Shown here in pieces: positions 17,769 to 25,571 of a DNA stretch of 45,488 nt. The translations under genes were made by a program, and so were the position numbers. Under the pieces are notes generated by a model, which saw only the letters and a program-made list of their open reading frames with translations, did not search any database and was not told where the DNA came from. The stretch comes from Dehalococcoidia bacterium (GTDB taxonomy: Bacteria; Chloroflexota; Dehalococcoidia; Tepidiformales; Tepidiformaceae): the NCBI GenBank assembly GCA_020432045.1, contig JAGQHB010000058.1, forward strand, positions 1 to 45,488, written 5' to 3'. The first letter of the stretch is position 1, and every line of letters starts with the position of its first letter.

Positions 17769-17779
17769 CCGCCCAGGTC

Positions 17780-18556
17780 CTATTCGCCGCGCCAAACCGG
17801 GGACCGGCGTTCCCGGAAGGCAGCCACACCCTCGGCGGCATCGAGCGTACCGCGGCTGAGATTGATGGAGATCTCTTCGAGAGCGAGTGCTGTCTTGCGG
17901 TCCAGCTCATTCGCGGACTTGAGCAACCGCTTGGTCAGCTCAATAGCGACCGAGGGGCCGGTGGCGACCGTCGTCGCAAGGGTCATGGCGGAGTCATTCA
18001 GTTCAGCGTCCGGGACGACCTCGTCGACGAGGCCGATCGCGGCCGCTTGCTCTGCCGTGAAGGGTTCGCCGCGAAGGAAGAACAGCAGGGAGCGCGAGTA
18101 ACCGATGCGGCGGACTATCTGCTGGGCGACACCGTTGTCAGGCGAGAGCGCTACCTTGAGAAACGCCGGGTGCAGCTTCGCTGAGGCGCCGGCAATGATG
18201 ATATCGCAGGAGAGTGCGAGCCCGAGCCCTCCTCCGGCGGCGACACCGTTGAGCGCGCAGATTGTGGGCTTTTCAGTGGTATCGAAGGGGAGGTGCCACC
18301 AGAAGCGAGGCTGCTTGCGGTGGCGCCGGGACAGCTTCTCCACTGGCTGGGCGTTCGCGAGGTCAGCGCCGGAACAGAATCCGCGCCCACGGCCGGTGAG
18401 TACGAGCGCTTTGAGAGAATCGTCAGCATCGAATTCACGCACGCACTCCTCGATGGATCGACGCATCGTGTCGGTTAGCGCGTTGAGGGAATCGGGGCGG
18501 TTCAGTTCGAGGAGGCGCACACCCCCGGAGTCGGTCACAGCGATTTCGTCGGTCAA
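17780..18556 (-). CDS. Enoyl-CoA hydratase/isomerase family protein
   Basis: Crotonase-fold enzyme acting on acyl-CoA esters. About 258 residues. The CoA and oxyanion segments GFCSGADLA and NGVAAGGGLGLALSCD are intact. The first catalytic Glu position has no clear Glu, and the second falls in VALSPDNGVAQQI with Asp, resembling isomerase-type members (for example PaaG) more than classical hydratases. It could therefore be a 2,3-enoyl-CoA isomerase. The TTG start at 18556 is chosen because GGAGG lies 10 bases upstream; GTG at 18586 has no site. It is convergent with CaiB fusion 1 (stop 11 bp away) and lies between the two fusions. Confidence 0.9.
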   Translation of the reverse strand: MTDEIAVTDSGGVRLLELNRPDSLNALTDTMRRSIEECVREFDADDSLKALVLTGRGRGFCSGADLANAQPVEKLSRRHRKQPRFWWHLPFDTTEKPTICALNGVAAGGGLGLALSCDIIIAGASAKLHPAFLKVALSPDNGVAQQIVRRIGYSRSLLFFLRGEPFTAEQAAAIGLVDEVVPDAELNDSAMTLATTVATGPSVAIELTKRLLKSANELDRKTALALEEISINLSRGTLDAAEGVAAFRERRSPVWRGE

Positions 18557-18622
18557 GGCGCGGCAGCCTCCAGTGCTGGGATTCACGTCACTATACGGAG
18601 AGCAGCGGGGCCCGGCGCTCGG

Positions 18623-19177
18623 TCAGGACGGGAGCGCGTCGACGACAGCGGGCACCAGCGGCAGTGGACAGGGGCGATTCAGGGCCCGGGCGCGGAGGAC
18701 TACGGTCCAGAGGAGCAGCCCGACGGACGCCACACCGATGAAGAATTGGAGGGGGCCGAATAGGTTCAGGGCGCCGCTCGTGCCGAGCAGGACCACCGCG
18801 AGCTTGTTGCACGTTGGGCAGCCGACCGCGACGTAGGAGAGGAAGCCCCCCGCGAATGCCGGCGTCTTTGCGCGGTCCGCAGGAGCAGCGAGGAACGTCG
18901 CGAAGACAAAGCCGAGCAGCACCGAACTTACTGCCCAGAACGCGTAATCCTGCTGGCGGACTTCGACGGACCGGCCGAAGATTGGGCTCGGTACGACCGC
19001 CGTGGGAATGCCGGTGATGAATGCCACGACGATGGCGGCAATGAGCGCGACCAACCAACCCCGGAGACCGAGACCGCGGGCGGTGGCGGCCACGTCGCGA
19101 AGGTCTGCCTTCACGGAATCGCTGAGTCTTGAAGCCACGAGCATTATGACTATGGTTGGCGGCACGACCGGCGGCAT
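18623..19177 (-). CDS. Small membrane protein with a Cys-Pro-Thr-Cys-Asn motif
   Basis: Up to 184 residues, with about four or five hydrophobic segments (near 42-60, 80-97, 108-125, 135-155 and 160-175). The most striking feature is AVGCPTCNKLAVVLLGTSGA, where C-x2-C stands at the start of a membrane helix, as in membrane thiol-redox or metal-binding proteins. I do not recognise a named family. The start is uncertain: ATG at 19177 or, 11 codons later, at 19144; neither has a clear ribosome binding site. It lies between the enoyl-CoA hydratase gene and the divergent CaiB fusion 2. Confidence 0.7.
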   Translation of the reverse strand: MPPVVPPTIVIMLVASRLSDSVKADLRDVAATARGLGLRGWLVALIAAIVVAFITGIPTAVVPSPIFGRSVEVRQQDYAFWAVSSVLLGFVFATFLAAPADRAKTPAFAGGFLSYVAVGCPTCNKLAVVLLGTSGALNLFGPLQFFIGVASVGLLLWTVVLRARALNRPCPLPLVPAVVDALPS

Positions 19178-19300
19178 GCAAGCGAAGGTTCAGGGCGCGA
19201 ACGGATGAGAACGAAGCTGAGTGGCCCGGGCCAGCTTGCCACGCGACCGCGGCGCGGTCAGGATCCGGCGGCGGAGCCTGACGCTTTTCCGGAGGAACCT

Positions 19301-21712
19301 GTGTCCGGGGTCAAACCGTTCGAGTCGCTGGTCATCGTCGAACTCGCGGGCTCGGTTGCGGGCGCGTACGCGGGAAAGCTGTTTGCCGGGTTTGGGGCAA
19401 CGGTCCTAAAGGTGGAACCACCGGGAGGCGACCCGATGCGCGCCGTGGGCGAGCCGCTTGATGGAATGGGGACGCCCTTCGCGTATCTGAACACCAGTAA
19501 GTCGAGCGTCGTGATCGATCTGTCAGATGCGCCGGGCCGGGTGGAGCTTGGAGCGCTGTTGCAGAGGGCAGACGCCGTGATCGAGAGTGCGAGCCCAGGG
19601 CCACTGGCACCGGTCACGCGGGATATGGAATTCCGAGGGCTCATCAAGGCGTTCGTGTCGCCCTTCGGGCTGACCGGCCCGTATGCGGACTACCGGTCAA
19701 CCAGCCTGGCCGATTTCGCGGCGGGCGGCCAGCTGTACCTGACGGGAGAACCGGACAGGGAACCGGTCCAGGGTGCGGGCCCGCAAGCCGAGTACGCCGC
19801 TGGACTGCATGCCTTCATCGGGATCCTGGCAGCGCTCCGGTACCGGGCTGCCAGCGGCGAAGGGCAGGAGATAGATGTATCGCACATGGAGACGATGGTG
19901 AGCCTGCACCAGTGGACGTCCGTGCGCTGGACACATGGCGGGAAGATCCAGCGCAGGATAGGGAACCGGTACGACACGCTGCATCCTGTGACGCTCTATG
20001 GCTGCAAGGACGGATTCGTCGCGGTGAGCGCATCGACTGAGGACCAGGGAGAACGGCTAATGGCTGTCGCGGGCGTGGGCGATATGCACAACGACCCCCG
20101 GTTCCGGGGGGGCTCCGCGCGGCTCGTCAATTCAGAGGCGTTCGATGCGCTGCTGGCGCCGTGGCTCACGGAGCACACCGTGGCAGAACTGGTGGAGATA
20201 GGCCAGACGGCGAGAATCCCGGTCGCGCCGGCGCCGGGGCTCCTGGAACTCGTCGCAGACCCTCATCTCGCGGCGCGGGGCTTCTGGCAACGTCCCGAAG
20301 GCGTGACCAACGGCCCTCGCTATCCCGGGCCGCCGTTCCGTATCTCCGGGATGCCATGGCGACTCCGCAGGGCGCCGGACCTGGGCGAAGAGGACGCGAA
20401 GGCAGGACCCGATGCGACGCCAGCACCGGAGCAGAGCGACGAACAGCTCGCTGCCGCAGCCCGGAGTGCCGGGCCACTGGCCGGCGTGCGCGTGCTCGAC
20501 CTTTCGCGCGTCTGGGCGGGGCCGCTGGCCTGCCGGATCCTCGGGGACCTTGGAGCGGATGTCATCCGGATAGAGCCGACGTGGGGACGCCCGCGTCAGG
20601 TGACCGAACAGGCGGTGCAGGTCACCGGGCGGTATCCGAACAACGAGGCCGGCGAGCGTTCGTGGAACCGCGAGGGGATGGCCAACAAGTTCAACCGAAA
20701 CAAACGCGCGATCACGTTGAATCTCGACCGGCCAGAGGCAAAGGCTGTATTTGAGCAGCTCGTGGCCGTGTCGGACGTGGTGATCGAGAACTACAGCCCG
20801 CGCGTGATGCCACAGCTGGGTCTTGGGTACGAGCGGCTGCGAGAGATCAACCCGGCGATTGTCTACACCGGCATGCCGGGCTACGGATGGGATGGGCCCT
20901 ACCGGGACTGGGTCGCCTACGGCACGACGCTGGAACCGCACGCCGGGCTTTCGAGCATGATGGGGTACCCGGATTCGGGCCCGTACAAGTCGGGTGTGGC
21001 GTGGGCGGACCCGGTGGCCGGGATGCACGCGGCCTCAGCCGTGCTGGTGGCGCTGCATGACCGGGCGGCGCGGCCAGACGGCCAGGGACACGCGGTGGAA
21101 CTGGCACAGTTCGAAGGGATGATGTGCCTCGCCGGACAGGAGTTCCTCGCGGCCCAGGTCCGAGGCCGGGAGCCCGAGCGGCGAGGCAACCGGCACGAAA
21201 CGTGGGCGCCCCAGGGCGTTTACCGGTGCGCCGGGGACGACCGGTGGATCGCGATCAGCATTACGGATTCCGCCGACTGGCAGGCGCTCTGCAGGGTGAC
21301 CGGGCTGGAGCGGTTGTCGAACCTGGGTCTCGCCGAGCGAAGGGGCCGGCACGACGAAATCGACGGGCTCATCGAGGCCTGGACTACCGGTCGCGACCAC
21401 GTGGATGCGATGGAGCTGCTGCAAGACACAGGCGTGCCCGCCATCGCGCTGTTCGATGCCAGGGAACTCGTCGAAAACCCCCATCTACGGGCGCGTGGCT
21501 TCTGGAAGCCCATCACGCACCCGGACAGTGGGACGTATGACTTCCCCGGACTGGCAATTGCACTTTCCCTGACGCCGGCGACGATCCGCAGGCCGGCGCC
21601 CGGGTTCGGCCAGCACAACCGCGAAGTGCTCGCGGAGGTGCTGGCGATGGATGATACGGCGATCGATGCGCTGTTTGCGGCGGGCATCCTGGTGGATATA
21701 CCGGACGGCTAG
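19301..21712 (+). CDS. Tandem CaiB/BaiF (class III) CoA-transferase fusion 2
   Basis: An 803-residue protein with two CaiB/BaiF domains (about 1-375 and 410-800) and an acidic Ala-rich linker. Using the same alignment as for fusion 1, the catalytic Asp position is E164 in the N-terminal domain (QAEYAAGLHAF) and D570 in the C-terminal domain (AWADPVAGMHAA). The pattern of an intact C-terminal and altered N-terminal site is thus shared by both fusions. GTG at 19301 is preferred: GGAGG lies five bases upstream and the protein then matches fusion 1 in length. An upstream ATG at 19205 would add 32 Arg/Pro-rich residues. It converges on kamA with an 11-bp gap. Confidence 0.92.
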   Translation: MSGVKPFESLVIVELAGSVAGAYAGKLFAGFGATVLKVEPPGGDPMRAVGEPLDGMGTPFAYLNTSKSSVVIDLSDAPGRVELGALLQRADAVIESASPGPLAPVTRDMEFRGLIKAFVSPFGLTGPYADYRSTSLADFAAGGQLYLTGEPDREPVQGAGPQAEYAAGLHAFIGILAALRYRAASGEGQEIDVSHMETMVSLHQWTSVRWTHGGKIQRRIGNRYDTLHPVTLYGCKDGFVAVSASTEDQGERLMAVAGVGDMHNDPRFRGGSARLVNSEAFDALLAPWLTEHTVAELVEIGQTARIPVAPAPGLLELVADPHLAARGFWQRPEGVTNGPRYPGPPFRISGMPWRLRRAPDLGEEDAKAGPDATPAPEQSDEQLAAAARSAGPLAGVRVLDLSRVWAGPLACRILGDLGADVIRIEPTWGRPRQVTEQAVQVTGRYPNNEAGERSWNREGMANKFNRNKRAITLNLDRPEAKAVFEQLVAVSDVVIENYSPRVMPQLGLGYERLREINPAIVYTGMPGYGWDGPYRDWVAYGTTLEPHAGLSSMMGYPDSGPYKSGVAWADPVAGMHAASAVLVALHDRAARPDGQGHAVELAQFEGMMCLAGQEFLAAQVRGREPERRGNRHETWAPQGVYRCAGDDRWIAISITDSADWQALCRVTGLERLSNLGLAERRGRHDEIDGLIEAWTTGRDHVDAMELLQDTGVPAIALFDARELVENPHLRARGFWKPITHPDSGTYDFPGLAIALSLTPATIRRPAPGFGQHNREVLAEVLAMDDTAIDALFAAGILVDIPDG

Positions 21713-21723
21713 CGGCATCCACC

Positions 21724-23043
21724 TCAGTCCTCAAAGAAGAACTTCTCCTCGCCAAATGCAGGGCGGAGTTCATCGAGCCAGGTTGCGGCCTCGTCGTATT
21801 CGGCGAAGAAGGGGCGCATCACCCAGTCCGGATTTCGACCCTGCAACATGAGCAGCGAGAGTGCCGACTTGCCATGGATCTCCGTAGGACCGAGGACGGC
21901 GACCTTGCCGGGGTCGCACGACATGCTGGGTCCGCGGACGGTGCGAGCGAGCCCGGAGACATTCTGATAGGCGCCCTGAAAGATCTCCCATGCGCGGACC
22001 AGAGGCACATCGAAATAGTGCTTCGCCCCGGTGTCGCGGGCGACGAACATGTAATAAGGGATGGCGCCAAGGCGGACTTCTTCCCGCCACATATCGCGCC
22101 ACACATCGGAATCATCGTTGATGTGGCGCATGAGCGGCGACTGGGCACGGATCTGGGCGCCAGTCTCGCGGACGCGCTCCATCGCTTCGCGGACCGTAGG
22201 AGTGGACAGCTCACGAGGATGGTTGAAGTGGGCCATCACGGCGACATGAAGTCCGGACCCGCGGATCCGGCGGAAGAGGCGGAGCAGTTCGTCGCCGTCT
22301 TCGCCGAGGAAGCGGTACGGCCAATAGCCAAGGGCCTTGGTCCCGAAACGGATCGTGGTCAGGTTCGGGAGCTTCGCATCGAGGATAGCGTCGACGTAGG
22401 AGGCGAGCCGTGATGTCTTCATGACCAGGGGGTCGCCACCGGTGAAGAGGACGTTCGTGACCTCCGGGTGCTGGCGTAGATAGGCGATGAGAAGGCCCAC
22501 CTCCTTCATCGCGAATTGAAGGCCGTCCATGCCGACGAACTGTGGCCAGCGAAAACAGAAGGTGCAGTAGGCATGGCAGGTCTGGCCGCTCCCCGGGAAG
22601 AAGAGGACCGTCTCGGGATACTTATGCTGAATGCCAGGCAGCCGCAGGCCGTCGAGTTCAGGGACGTTATGTTCGATCTGTCCGGCCGGGTGAGGGTTAA
22701 GCGACAGGCGGATCTCGTCGGCGGCAGCACGGATCACATCCGGCCCCTGGCTGGAATCGACGAGCGCGGCGATGCGGGAGAAATCGGCGGGACGAAGCAT
22801 CCCTTCCTGCGGGAAGTTGAGCACGAACATGGGATCGTCCGGGATCTCGTCCCAGTTAATCAACTCATCGACGACGTAGTTATTCGTCTTGAAGGGCAGG
22901 ACTTGAGAGACGACATCGATCGCATGGACCTGTGCCGGTGAAAGGCGGCTGACCTGCGGGAGGTCGCGGAAATTGTGGCGCGTGTACGCGCGGTACTGAT
23001 TGGCGGCCGTCGTTGCGGCTGGGCGTGTGAGTAGTTGAACCAT
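21724..23043 (-). CDS. kamA: KamA-family radical SAM aminomutase (lysine 2,3-aminomutase-like)
   Basis: A 439-residue enzyme of the lysine/glutamate 2,3-aminomutase family, moving an amino group from C2 to C3 by radical chemistry with SAM, a [4Fe-4S] cluster and PLP. The cluster motif is C156-x3-C160-x2-C163 in TCHAYCTFCFRW. TGGDPLVMKT is a family block, and K380 in SCDPGKVAVLG is the likely PLP lysine. The amino acid substrate cannot be fixed from sequence. Lysine would give beta-lysine, used for the osmolyte N-acetyl-beta-lysine or for EF-P modification. ATG at 23043 follows GAGG at eight bases. A c-di-AMP riboswitch lies about 320 bp upstream on the same strand. No acetyltransferase partner gene is adjacent. 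Confidence 0.9.
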   Translation of the reverse strand: MVQLLTRPAATTAANQYRAYTRHNFRDLPQVSRLSPAQVHAIDVVSQVLPFKTNNYVVDELINWDEIPDDPMFVLNFPQEGMLRPADFSRIAALVDSSQGPDVIRAAADEIRLSLNPHPAGQIEHNVPELDGLRLPGIQHKYPETVLFFPGSGQTCHAYCTFCFRWPQFVGMDGLQFAMKEVGLLIAYLRQHPEVTNVLFTGGDPLVMKTSRLASYVDAILDAKLPNLTTIRFGTKALGYWPYRFLGEDGDELLRLFRRIRGSGLHVAVMAHFNHPRELSTPTVREAMERVRETGAQIRAQSPLMRHINDDSDVWRDMWREEVRLGAIPYYMFVARDTGAKHYFDVPLVRAWEIFQGAYQNVSGLARTVRGPSMSCDPGKVAVLGPTEIHGKSALSLLMLQGRNPDWVMRPFFAEYDEAATWLDELRPAFGEEKFFFED

Positions 23044-23360
23044 TGGAATACCTCAATCTGGCTGGCGTTCCAGGACAGCGCGGAGCTGTCGCCGGGCGGA
23101 GGGAGGCACGCCGCTGCGAGAGCGCGTCCACGGCAGGGCTAAAGCGGATACCGGGGTCGCGGTTAGGAGTGTGCGTCGGAACGGGGGGCGTGCATGAGCA
23201 CGCGTTCCCATGGCCGTGAAACGGCGAGCAGGCACGTGCGCCGCGAATGGGACGCCACGTAGGCGGCCAACGCAACGGGCACGCAAGAAGCAGGGCGGTA
23301 GTTCACCGGCAGACTCCACTTCGGTGCGATGCACCAGGATGTGGAGGCAAATGCCTCCCG
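23044..23360 (-). other. Long leader between riboswitch copy 2 and kamA
   Basis: About 315 bp of transcribed leader if the riboswitch drives kamA. Just after the aptamer a perfect hairpin GGAGGCA/TGCCTCC (23343-23358, two-base loop) may be the expression platform. Two short minus-strand ORFs are possible: 23163-23306 (GTG start with GGAG upstream, about 47 residues) and 23053-23334 (93 residues, Arg/Pro-rich). Neither resembles a known protein. They may be noise, a leader peptide, or the remains of a gene once directly controlled by the switch. Confidence 0.45.
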
Positions 23361-23473
23361 AACGTCTACGGGGTTAGCTGACGGGTTCGGCATCGGAAGT
23401 CGCCGCGCGCGTGGTGCGCGTTCACCCCGGGAAATTGGTTCCCCCGTTCCAGCAGAGCGCTGGATTCGACGTT
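23361..23473 (-). ncRNA. c-di-AMP riboswitch (ydaO/yuaA type), copy 2
   Basis: The minus-strand RNA has AACGTC and GACGTT closing P1, then GAATCC, a GC hairpin, CGGGGGAACCAATTTCCC, GGGGTGAACGCGC, a variable stem, GCGACTTCCGAT and GCCGAACCCGTCAGCTAACC with CCGTAG. These are the conserved ydaO/yuaA blocks, closer to consensus than in copy 1 (GTCAGCTAACC is exact). At the position of the copy 1 promoter there is an extended -10 (TGATAAGCT, about 23479-23487) but no good -35. It lies between the glycosyltransferase stop (23537) and kamA, both on the minus strand, so kamA is the nearest intact target. Confidence 0.88.
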
Positions 23474-23536
23474 TCCAGCTTATCACACCGGGGACCGGCA
23501 AGGCTGGTTTTTATTCATATCGCGTTCAAACGAACC

Positions 23537-25045
23537 TCACCCGAATCGGCGAAGTGCTGGCCAGACGTCAGCGAGCGGGCGATGGAGGTCACGGCAGATG
23601 TAGACGCGCCCGCCGGACTCATCGTTGTCTACGCCTTCGCTGTTTCGGAGCACGGCACCGACCTCCACGGACCGGCAGAGGTCGCGTACGTGCTGTTCGG
23701 AGAAACCGACGACCAGGTAGACGGGGGCATCGAGACGGCCTTCGGACCAGTAGTAGTAGGTGTTCACGGGACTGATGGCCCCGGGTAGCTCGTAGCGCGG
23801 GCCGTACAGGTTCACGGCGCCGGCGAGGCCGAAGTTGCCCGCGAGCACGGCGGCGTAGTCGCGTTCGTCGTCCGCCAGTTCGTCCCGAACCAAGGCGATG
23901 GTCTCCACCATTTCGGGCCAGCCGATCATTTCGGGCAGATCTTCGTTCAAGCCTGAAGCGAATTCGAAGTAACCGGAACCGGCAGGTGCGACGGGAAGAG
24001 AAACGGACGCCGCGAATACGCCACCAGCAACAAGCAGCACGGTCACCATGGCGACGGCCGCAGTGCGAAGACGGCCCGGACGTAGCCCTTCAAATCCAAC
24101 GCCGCCTGCCGCCATGAGGGGCGGATAGACGGCGGCCGTGTAGTAGCCGCGCCCCTGCGACAGCGCGAAGAGTGCGACGGTGAAAAGGAAGGTCCAGCCG
24201 AGGACGCGATAGGGGGCAGCCGCCCGCGCACGGAGGAGCCAGGCGAGCCCTGCACCCCAGACGAACACGGCAGGCGGGCCCAGCAGCAGAAGCTGTTCCG
24301 GCAAGAACGAATCAGTGCGGCCAATCGACTGGTCGCGCTGGTTAATGGCGTCGGTGTAGTCGAGGCCGATGAAGCTGTGGGAGACCTGCCAGGCGATGTT
24401 CGGGACGGCAATACAGGTGGCGATGGCCACCGCAATCCAGGGCCACGGACGCAAGAAGGAGCGACGGTCGCCGCTGACGAGAAGGGCCAGTGTAAAACCG
24501 GCGGCGTAGAACACGACAGTGTACTTGGTGAGCAGGCCAAGCCCTGCAAAGACGCCGATGGCGAGCCACCAGCGTTCGTCGTGAGTGCGAACGAGACGGA
24601 CGAACGACAACGAGGCGAGGCCCCACCAGAGCAGGTCGAACGTCACCGTCTGAAAGAGCACTCCGCTCGCGAGAAAAATGGGCGCCGCGATGAAGGCGAG
24701 ACCGGCTAACAGCGCTGCAAGACGTCTGCCACCAAACTCGCGCGCCATCTGCATGGTGACGGCGAGGAGCGCGCTGGAACAGAGTGCCGGCCAGAGGCGT
24801 AGCCCGAGCAGCGACGAATCTCCCCAGACGAGGCGGGCAGCGGCGGCAAAGAACGGCACAAGCGGGGGATGGTCGACGTAGCCGAGGGCGAGGTGCTTAC
24901 CGTCGTCGATGTAGGCGAGTTCGTCGCGGAGGAATCCATAGTCGCGGTTCGCGTACAGGTGCAGCGCCAGCTTGAGAGCGACGAGCGCGACCATGGGCAG
25001 GTATTGCCATCGGAACGCGGCGGCGATGCGGGGCTGCGATAGCAC
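23537..25045 (-). CDS. ArnT/PMT-like (GT39-type) membrane glycosyltransferase
   Basis: A 502-residue polytopic inner-membrane protein. The first external loop carries NRDYGFLRDELAYIDDGKHL, in which the DE pair matches the catalytic Asp-Glu region of dolichyl/undecaprenyl-phosphate mannosyl- or arabinosyltransferases, and LGYVDHPPLVPFFAA follows. About 11 hydrophobic segments lie in the first 340 residues, followed by a soluble C-terminal domain of about 150 residues, as in the family. Such enzymes move sugars from polyprenyl phosphate to proteins or lipids outside the membrane. The GTG start at 25045 has AAGGTG upstream. A decayed copy of part of its C-terminal domain lies immediately upstream at 25075-25330. 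Confidence 0.88.
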   Translation of the reverse strand: MLSQPRIAAAFRWQYLPMVALVALKLALHLYANRDYGFLRDELAYIDDGKHLALGYVDHPPLVPFFAAAARLVWGDSSLLGLRLWPALCSSALLAVTMQMAREFGGRRLAALLAGLAFIAAPIFLASGVLFQTVTFDLLWWGLASLSFVRLVRTHDERWWLAIGVFAGLGLLTKYTVVFYAAGFTLALLVSGDRRSFLRPWPWIAVAIATCIAVPNIAWQVSHSFIGLDYTDAINQRDQSIGRTDSFLPEQLLLLGPPAVFVWGAGLAWLLRARAAAPYRVLGWTFLFTVALFALSQGRGYYTAAVYPPLMAAGGVGFEGLRPGRLRTAAVAMVTVLLVAGGVFAASVSLPVAPAGSGYFEFASGLNEDLPEMIGWPEMVETIALVRDELADDERDYAAVLAGNFGLAGAVNLYGPRYELPGAISPVNTYYYWSEGRLDAPVYLVVGFSEQHVRDLCRSVEVGAVLRNSEGVDNDESGGRVYICRDLHRPLADVWPALRRFG

Positions 25046-25074
25046 GCGTCACCTTATTGCGGATCGGGGGAAGT

Positions 25075-25330
25075 GGGCCAGCCGTTTCTCGTCTATCACC
25101 GACTGGAACTCCAATGAGATCGCCGACATGTACAGGATGGCGGCCACGATCCGACGGATACCTCGTCGCGCTCGTCGTCCGCCAATCACCCCGGGCCGAA
25201 GCGAGCGACTCCACCAGTTCGTGTCAGCCGGCCATTTCGGAAAGGTCTCAGTCAAGGCCGAAGCGAACGCGAAGCAACGGGAACCGACGGGTGCGCGGGG
25301 CGAGAAACGGACACGGTGAAAGCCCCGGCT
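25075..25330 (-). pseudogene. Decayed copy of the ArnT-like gene's C-terminal domain
   Basis: The DNA at about 25150-25330 aligns over roughly 150 bp with 23855-24010 inside the intact glycosyltransferase gene. Shared blocks include GCTCGTCGTCCGCCA-like and GAAGCGAA...GAAGNAAC...GGAACCG...GAGAAACGGAC stretches. In translation FSPRAPVGSRCFAFASALTE corresponds to LPVAPAGSGYFEFASGLNED in the intact protein. The reading frame breaks on both sides and no membrane part is present. It looks like a tandem duplicate or recombined paralogue that has decayed. Confidence 0.7.
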
Positions 25331-25571
25331 GCACCAAAGGGCGCGGGGAGTCGCGCTGCGCTGCATCCCAGTGCTCACGCACGCCCATCCTCCACGCCTC
25401 AACACGCGGATGGAGAGTATGTTCGCCAGGCGTCGCGCGCATGGCGGCCCTTTCGTGCGGGCGCAGAACTGGCGGGAAGGCACGACAGGAGGTTTCGTCA
25501 TCACTAGCGAGCATCGGCGGTGTCGGTCATAGTTGCTGATGCCGGTGAAGACACGCGGCAAAGGAGCCGCT

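Noticed and set aside
23053-23334. 93-residue minus-strand ORF behind riboswitch copy 2
   Set aside because: Not called as a gene: Arg/Pro-rich, no family, overlapped by another open frame. Kept only as a note on the leader.
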